Below, one piece after another: positions 53,043 through 57,574 of a DNA stretch of 57,574 bases. A program made the translations under genes and the position numbers. The stretch is from assembly GCF_010993955.1 (NCBI RefSeq), contig NZ_WIXL01000017.1, positions 1 to 57,574 of the forward strand. The letters are read 5' to 3'. Source of the stretch: Oceanobacillus halotolerans (GTDB lineage: Bacteria; Bacillota; Bacilli; Bacillales; Amphibacillaceae). Under the pieces are notes generated by a model that was given only the letters and a program-made list of their open reading frames with translations, searched no databases and was not told where the DNA came from. The stretch's first letter is position 1. Each line of letters opens with the position of its first letter.

Positions 53043-53285
53043 ATGAGTGAAGTAATTTATACAGAAAAAGTACACGCACCAGATATTGAACCGAGAATTC
53101 GTCATCCAAGAATTTTTGAAGTATTTGATAGCCTAAAATCTGGAGAATTCATGGAGTTAACAAATGATCATGATCCAAAACCATTACAATATCAATTTAT
53201 GATGGAACGCGGCGATGATACATTTTCATGGGAATACCTTGAAGAAGGTCCTGAATTATGGCGCGTTTGTATCGGCAAAAAATAA
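53043..53285 (+). CDS. DUF2249 protein (solitary)
   Basis: An 80-residue protein whose body, IEPRIRHPRIFEVFDSLKSGEFMELTNDHDPKPLQYQFMMERGDDTFSWEYLEEGPELWRVCIGKK, is the DUF2249 domain with the LTNDHDPKPLxYQF motif and HD histidine, as found in hemerythrin-type or nitrogen-oxide-related clusters. AGGAGG precedes the ATG. It is monocistronic with an Fnr-type box upstream. Confidence 0.9.
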   Translation: MSEVIYTEKVHAPDIEPRIRHPRIFEVFDSLKSGEFMELTNDHDPKPLQYQFMMERGDDTFSWEYLEEGPELWRVCIGKK

Positions 53286-53297
53286 GATAGTTCATGT

Positions 53298-53334
53298 GAT
53301 AGGCCTCTGGTGAATTTGCCAGGGGTCTATTCTA
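53298..53334 (+). terminator. Terminator after the solitary DUF2249 gene
   Basis: GATAGGCCTCTGG / CCAGGGGTCTATT with a 7-nt loop; T tail weak. The rest of the gap to 53548 shows nothing recognisable. Confidence 0.65.
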
Positions 53335-53548
53335 GTTGTATGGGAGACGCTTTTACATAGCATCGATTTACTTATGTTGAGGTTTCTCGCGGGGTCTTGC
53401 ACCGATATTTCGGCCTATTTGTACACTAAGAATACTATCTCGATTCACTTTCGATAGCAAAACATGCTCAATTCTCTATTGAGCAGACCATTTTCACTCT
53501 CTATTTTAACCAAACAAATATGTCGATTTCGTGACGTTATGGACAATA

Positions 53549-53590
53549 GTGAAGTAAATCACATCTTTTACAACATGAGCGTATTACAAT
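53549..53590 (+). promoter_or_regulatory. Fnr/Crp-type class II promoter of the radical SAM gene
   Basis: GTGA-AGTAAA-TCAC at 53549-53562, flanked by A on both sides, followed by a good -10 TACAAT at 53585-53590. The box centre is about 41 bp from the expected start of transcription near 53597, the standard class II position for Fnr. Confidence 0.8.
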
Positions 53591-53619
53591 TAAATTAGTT
53601 ATTCATTAGGAGGGGTACT

Positions 53620-54756
53620 ATGTTTCCACAAGATTATAATGAAAACCCGTTTATTGTTATATGGGAGCTAACACGTGCATGTCAGCTTAAATGCTTACAT
53701 TGCCGTGCTGAGGCACAATACCATCGTGATCCACGCGAATTAACGTTTGAAGAAGGTAAGAAATTAATAGATGATATATATGAAATGAACAATCCAATGC
53801 TTGTGTTTACAGGTGGAGATCCATTGGAACGTCCAGATGTATATGATATTGCAGAATATGCAATTAAAAAAGGTGTACGTGTTTCAATGACACCATCTGC
53901 AACACCAAATGTAACAAAAGAAGCAATGAAAAAAGCAAAAGATGTTGGATTATCAAGATGGGCCTTTAGTATTGATGGCCATAATGCGGAAATCCATGAC
54001 CATTTCCGTGGAACATCAGGTTCATTTGACCTAACGATGAATGCAATCAATTACTTACAAGAGTTGGAAATGCCATTACAGGTTAATACGGTTATTTCCC
54101 GTTATAATGTAGACTACTTAGATGAAATGGCAGAAATGGTTGAAAAATTAGGAGTTGTATTATGGAGTGTGTTCTTCCTTGTTCCAACAGGACGTGGGAA
54201 AGAGTCTGATATGATTTCACCAGCCGACCATGAGCGTGTATTACGCTGGTTGTATAAATTATCGAAACGTGTTCCATTTGATATTAAAACAACAGCTGCC
54301 CAACACTATCGTCGCGTTGTTATTCAAAATAAAATGCGTGAAAAAGTAGCAACAAGTGATACAGACCATATTAATTATGAAGATGCGCTTGTAAAAGGGG
54401 ACACTGGTAAAATTGATGGACTAGGACGAGCACCAAAAGGCGTAAACGATGGTAATGGCTTTGTCTTTATTTCACATAAAGGGGACGTATTCCCAAGCGG
54501 GTTATTACCAATTAAAGCAGGAAATGTCCGTCAGACTCCACTAGCGAAAATTTATCGTGAGTCGGAAGTATTCCAAAACTTACGTAATCCAGATAAATAT
54601 AAAGGAAAATGTGGTGTTTGTGAATTCCGTCATGTATGTGGTGGATCCCGCTCACGTGCTTATAACGTAACAGGAGATTATATGGAGAGCGAACCATATT
54701 GTGTATACATTCCAAAAGCAATGCGTCAGAAAAAGAAAAAAGCACAAACAAATTAA
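53620..54756 (+). CDS. Radical SAM/SPASM protein (TIGR04053-like)
   Basis: A 378-residue radical SAM enzyme. The 4Fe-4S/SAM motif is C21-QLK-C25-LH-C28 in WELTRACQLKCLHCRAEA; GGDPLERPD follows near 67-75. The C-terminal SPASM-type region has CGVCEFRHVCGGSRSRAYNVTG and EPYC for auxiliary Fe-S clusters. The overall look matches the TIGR04053 group related to heme d1/heme-modifying NirJ-like proteins; the substrate is unknown. AGGAGG precedes the ATG. It is transcribed alone from an Fnr-type promoter. Confidence 0.9.
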   Translation: MFPQDYNENPFIVIWELTRACQLKCLHCRAEAQYHRDPRELTFEEGKKLIDDIYEMNNPMLVFTGGDPLERPDVYDIAEYAIKKGVRVSMTPSATPNVTKEAMKKAKDVGLSRWAFSIDGHNAEIHDHFRGTSGSFDLTMNAINYLQELEMPLQVNTVISRYNVDYLDEMAEMVEKLGVVLWSVFFLVPTGRGKESDMISPADHERVLRWLYKLSKRVPFDIKTTAAQHYRRVVIQNKMREKVATSDTDHINYEDALVKGDTGKIDGLGRAPKGVNDGNGFVFISHKGDVFPSGLLPIKAGNVRQTPLAKIYRESEVFQNLRNPDKYKGKCGVCEFRHVCGGSRSRAYNVTGDYMESEPYCVYIPKAMRQKKKKAQTN

Positions 54757-54761
54757 ACAAA

Positions 54762-54794
54762 AACCTTCTAGCAAAAATGGCTAGAAGGTTCTTT
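54762..54794 (+). terminator. Terminator of the radical SAM gene
   Basis: AACCTTCTAGC / GCTAGAAGGTT with a 7-nt loop, right after the stop. Confidence 0.8.
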
Positions 54795-54827
54795 AAAACA
54801 AAAGGACCGTATATGTTTCCAGCATAC

Positions 54828-54873
54828 GAAAAACGAACCCATTCGATAAAGACGTACGATGGGTTCGTTTTTC
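54828..54873. terminator. Perfect 15-bp bidirectional terminator
   Basis: GAAAAACGAACCCAT / ATGGGTTCGTTTTTC, 16-nt loop, between the convergent radical SAM and fnr genes. Confidence 0.85.
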
Positions 54874-54937
54874 TTCGTGTAGGTTATTTTTCAGTTGCTT
54901 GGATAAACCTTCAACATGGCAGAAAGCAACTGAAGTC

Positions 54938-55642
54938 TTAATGAATGCTACAAAGGACAACTGGACAGTTTTCACAATTAATTTCTGTTCGTAAATAATC
55001 AAGATCATGAATGATAATACGGCCTTTTATCATGGAAATAATGTCATTTCGTTTTAGATCATTTAACATTCGATTCACACTCTCACGGGAAGTACCACAG
55101 AAATTTGCTAACTCCTGGTTCGTCAAGGCAATATCAATATAGATGCTGTCATCTTCTTGCTTTTTTCCATAACTATTGGACAATCGAATTAAAGTAGAAA
55201 AAAGCGCACCTTTTTTTCCATGTAAGACAAGGTCACGAAACCGTGTTTGATCACGACGAAAAAAGTCATTCATTAACTTCATAAATTCAATGGCTAGTCC
55301 ACTATTGAGTAGTAAACTCTCTTCTAATTGGGTTTTATGAATAATTGCTACTTCACTATCTTCAATTGCTTTTGCATTTAAAATATATTTCACGTCTTCG
55401 GAATACAACGAAAGCTCCCCAACAATATCTCCTCGGTTACAAATACGTAGAGCAAGCTCTCTTCCGTCTGGTGAGAGTTTTCCTACTTGTATTTTTCCAG
55501 AGCGAATAATGTAAAGTTTATCTGCAATTTGTCCTTCCGAAAAGAGGTTAGCCCCTTTTTTAATTGTTTTTACCGTATCAGCGGAATCAAAAAGTTTTTT
55601 TAACTCAGGGGAAATCTGAAATTTACTTATATCATTTTGCAT
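54938..55642 (-). CDS. fnr: Anaerobic regulator Fnr
   Basis: A 234-residue Crp/Fnr protein strongly resembling B. subtilis Fnr along its whole length (LYIIRSGKIQVGKLSPDGRELALRICNRGDIVGELSLYSED; LLHGKKGALFSTLIRLSNSYG; LTNQELANFCGTSRESVNRML). The C-terminal cluster C223-EN-C226-PVVL-C231 is that of the Bacillus type, which binds an oxygen-labile 4Fe-4S with one further ligand. The recognition helix R-E-S-V-N-R fits TGTGA-N6-TCACA sites. GGAGGGGATATC precedes the ATG. It likely controls the three boxes found nearby. Confidence 0.95.
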   Translation of the reverse strand: MQNDISKFQISPELKKLFDSADTVKTIKKGANLFSEGQIADKLYIIRSGKIQVGKLSPDGRELALRICNRGDIVGELSLYSEDVKYILNAKAIEDSEVAIIHKTQLEESLLLNSGLAIEFMKLMNDFFRRDQTRFRDLVLHGKKGALFSTLIRLSNSYGKKQEDDSIYIDIALTNQELANFCGTSRESVNRMLNDLKRNDIISMIKGRIIIHDLDYLRTEINCENCPVVLCSIH

Positions 55643-55722
55643 GATATCCCCTCCTTAATGGGTAGTTCTATTGCTATTGTAAGCCAATATGGATGATTGG
55701 TCGAGTATAAAGTTATTCTCAT

Positions 55723-56547
55723 TTATGCAATGAAAAAGATAACGATAAGGCCTACGATTAAGCAATAGAATGAAAAGTATTTTAAGTTTCCACGAGCCAT
55801 TATGTTAATGAACCATTTCAAAGCAAAGAAGGAAGCGACAATGGATGCCATAAACGCCAGTAAATAAGGGATTGTATACGCATCAAAGTGTTCATCATTT
55901 ATAATGTCTCCTATTGACAAAATACTGATTCCTAAACTAACAGGGATATATAATAAAAATGAAAAGCGTAATGCGGTTTCCTTTTTCATGCCAACGAGCA
56001 TTGCTGCAACAATCGTAGCACCAGATCGACTAATTCCTGGGACAAGTGCAGCAGATTGTGCTAGTCCAACAATAAGTGCATCTTTCACGGTTAGTTGACT
56101 ATCATTTTTTCTTCCTTGTAAATTACGTATAATCCATAGTGCGACACCAGTAATGAGTAACGTAATCCCAACTACACGAACAGTACTTAACTGATCACTA
56201 ATAATATCTTCTAGTAAAATGCCTAAAATACCAGTTGGAATCGTCGCGACGACTAAAAATAAAATAAATTGAAAGTCGCTTTTTGCATCTTGTTCTCTAG
56301 TTGCTATAAAACGGAATCCATTTTGAATGAGACGGATAATATCGTTGCGATAAACGAGTAATACAGCAATTAAGGAACCGAAATTAACAAATATTTCAAA
56401 GGAAAGCCCTCTAATTTCTAAATTTACTAATTCCCGTAGTATGACAAGATGACCACTGGAAGAAATGGGAATTGGCTCGGTTACCCCTTGAAAAAGACCC
56501 AAGAAAACATATTTTAATAACAATAATAAATCACTCATAAATTCCAT
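55723..56547 (-). CDS. uppP: Undecaprenyl-diphosphatase UppP (BacA)
   Basis: A 274-residue membrane enzyme that dephosphorylates undecaprenyl diphosphate to recycle the cell-wall lipid carrier; overproduction gives bacitracin resistance. The two signature blocks are [17 protein letters not shown] (about 20-36, with the catalytic Glu and Ser) and [13 protein letters not shown] (about 166-178, with the catalytic Arg). GGAGGGATTT precedes the ATG; M4 is an alternative. It is divergent from the Gly/Tyr-rich gene. Confidence 0.93.
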   Translation of the reverse strand: MEFMSDLLLLLKYVFLGLFQGVTEPIPISSSGHLVILRELVNLEIRGLSFEIFVNFGSLIAVLLVYRNDIIRLIQNGFRFIATREQDAKSDFQFILFLVVATIPTGILGILLEDIISDQLSTVRVVGITLLITGVALWIIRNLQGRKNDSQLTVKDALIVGLAQSAALVPGISRSGATIVAAMLVGMKKETALRFSFLLYIPVSLGISILSIGDIINDEHFDAYTIPYLLAFMASIVASFFALKWFINIMARGNLKYFSFYCLIVGLIVIFFIA

Positions 56548-56675
56548 TAAATCCCTCCACCTTTAGCTTGGCCAATGAAACCATTTGAAATTAGCTAATT
56601 TTTGTAATGAATTTTTCCAACCTATCACCAACCTATAGGCAAATGAATAGTCTAATTGGTGAGGAGGTTGAAAAT

Positions 56676-57017
56676 ATGAAACACGATTATAAACATATGT
56701 ACGATCTATGTAAGAGTCATATGCATTCTTATGTGTTAATAGAAACTGTTGACGGGAACAGTGTAGATGGGATCATCACTGGATTAGATGATGAAAATGT
56801 TTATATGGCAGTACCACTTGAGCCTCATGAGCAACAAATGGCCCCAGCTGTAGGTTTTGCAGGACGCCAATTTTACGGCTATCCTGGTTATGGTGGCTAT
56901 CCAGGTTACCCAGGATTTGGAGGCTATCCTGGATATGGTGGTCCCCGTCGTCGTTTTAGAAGATTAATATTACCACTTACTGCTTTAGCGGCATTAACAG
57001 CACTACCATGGTATTAA
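56676..57017 (+). CDS. Sm-like/Gly-Tyr-Pro-rich protein of unknown function
   Basis: A 113-residue protein with two parts. The N-terminal half (about 10-50, SHMHSYVLIETVDGNSVDGIITGLDDENVYMAVPL) resembles an Sm-like beta-barrel. The second half is a low-complexity tail with repeated GYPGYGG units (about 67-91), then a basic PRRRFRRLILPL segment. Proteins of this form occur in spore-forming Bacillaceae and may belong to spore outer layers. I set the start at ATG 56676 after GAGGAGG; a longer frame to 56607 has no site. No family name is certain. Confidence 0.75.
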   Translation: MKHDYKHMYDLCKSHMHSYVLIETVDGNSVDGIITGLDDENVYMAVPLEPHEQQMAPAVGFAGRQFYGYPGYGGYPGYPGFGGYPGYGGPRRRFRRLILPLTALAALTALPWY

Positions 57018-57049
57018 AATAATAAAATAAGGATAAATCTTTACCAATT

Positions 57050-57092
57050 ACTAAAAATAAACCCTTGCCAATACATCCTTATCGGCAAGGGT
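57050..57092 (-). terminator. Terminator between convergent genes
   Basis: ACCCTTGCC / GGCAAGGGT with a 14-nt loop; the T-run is on the minus strand, so it ends the DUF2929 gene. Confidence 0.7.
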
Positions 57093-57134
57093 CCCCTACA
57101 CGTAAAAAGACCTATTTGATTGTACGTACCTTTA

Positions 57135-57311
57135 CTATTCTTCTTCGGTTTTAATTGCACCATCACCTAAAATAAAAATAGCGATGGAGAAAAGAGCAGC
57201 AAGAATTAATGTATTTGTTAAATTAAATGGCTCACTTCCCATGCTGGAAAGTACATAAGAAAGAACGCCACTTATTAATACTGCCCAAATAATCGTTGCT
57301 ATGTATCGCAT
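57135..57311 (-). CDS. DUF2929 family small membrane protein
   Basis: A 58-residue protein, MRYIATIIWAVLISGVLSYVLSSM then a second helix LTNTLILAALFSIAIFILG and an acidic tail. Length, the two-helix plan and the MRxxxTxIWxxxxxxxxxYVxSSM start match the DUF2929/YjzD-type proteins of Bacillus, function unknown. GAGGTG precedes ATG 57311. Confidence 0.8.
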   Translation of the reverse strand: MRYIATIIWAVLISGVLSYVLSSMGSEPFNLTNTLILAALFSIAIFILGDGAIKTEEE

Positions 57312-57444
57312 GTTTACACCTCATTTTCGATATCATTCCACATATAGTTTACCAAAATCATTAAAAAAATAAAAGCATTACTTTTTAGCAACACTCCCTA
57401 CATACATATACTAAGAATCTTGCTATTCAGGAAATACTTTATTT

Positions 57445-57574
57445 ATGTCGCATAATCTATATTATGCGCAGTAACTTGAGGTGATGGTTGGAGCATTTAC
57501 CCGCTCCGGAAATACACTTCGCTTTCACCATGGGCATAAGTGCGACATCTGTTCAAACTTTACGTTTTCACAGT
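57445..57574 (+). repeat. Family B repeat copy, cut by window end
   Basis: TCGCATAATCTATATTATGCGCAGTA...ACTTCGCTTTCACCATGGGCATAAGTGCGACATCTGTTCAAACTTTACGTTTTCACAGT; same as the copy at 49.75 kb. The palindrome GCGCATAAT/ATTATGCGC is perfect here. Confidence 0.8.

Overview
The window is low-GC Firmicute DNA. It looks like the chromosome of a spore-forming Bacillaceae member close to the Oceanobacillus/Virgibacillus group; this rests on protein resemblance and gene order, and no database was searched. Two blocks follow Bacillus subtilis order: yhfH-yhfI-lplJ-lcfB-comK-yhjD-yhjE-addB-addA (about 0.3-14.2 kb) and degV/yitS-yitT-...-yitU-yitV-yitW (about 37.4-43.4 kb). Between and after them lie accessory genes and unusually repeat-rich intergenic DNA. 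No rRNA, tRNA or CRISPR array was recognised.

Layout. 0.3-4.6 kb: zinc-ribbon YhfH, a metallo-beta-lactamase-fold protein, lipoate ligase and a long-chain acyl-CoA ligase with a textbook FadR operator. 4.7-14.2 kb: a small ORF, ComK, YhjD, a TVP38-type membrane protein and the AddAB helicase-nuclease. 15.0-18.9 kb: a B-type heme-copper enzyme cluster (subunits IIa, II and I, a SCO chaperone and a membrane protein). Its subunit I has Asn where oxygen-reducing members carry the cross-linked Tyr, so it may be a CuA-type nitric oxide reductase. 19.4-29.9 kb: DUF418 protein, Cdd1-like protein, alkyladenine glycosylase, hydrolase, CoA-disulfide reductase, HTH/membrane pair, RocD, YisL and a membrane-anchored GH13 protein that has lost all its catalytic residues. 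30-34.6 kb: an island of small, mostly membrane proteins of unknown function, two of them broken, and a polytopic protein with heme-ligand-like histidines. 34.9-43.4 kb: beta-propeller protein and the yit block. 43.5-44.7 kb: mobB-moaE-moaD. 45.9-47.4 kb: an IS3/IS150-type element sitting in the loop of a terminator hairpin. 47.5-49.5 kb: a DUF2249-DUF2249-NnrS-like-DUF59 operon. 52-57.3 kb: two Crp/Fnr regulators (one a clear Fnr with the C-terminal cysteine cluster), another DUF2249 gene, a radical SAM/SPASM protein, UppP, a Gly/Tyr-rich protein and a DUF2929 protein.

How parts fit. Three GTGA-N6-TCAC-type boxes precede the DUF2249/NnrS operon, the solitary DUF2249 gene and the radical SAM gene. 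Two of them are about 41 bp upstream of the inferred start of transcription, as expected for activation by the Fnr encoded in the same window; one promoter also carries a Fur-like box over its -10. Together with the Tyr-less heme-copper enzyme and the molybdopterin genes, this suggests an anaerobic nitrogen-oxide programme.

Intergenic DNA holds several repeat families: a two-hairpin element of about 158 bp with compensatory changes, arrays of an ACTGAAC-like motif at 21-bp spacing at three loci, two 52-bp-period arrays with a central palindrome, and two dispersed composite families (A and B below).
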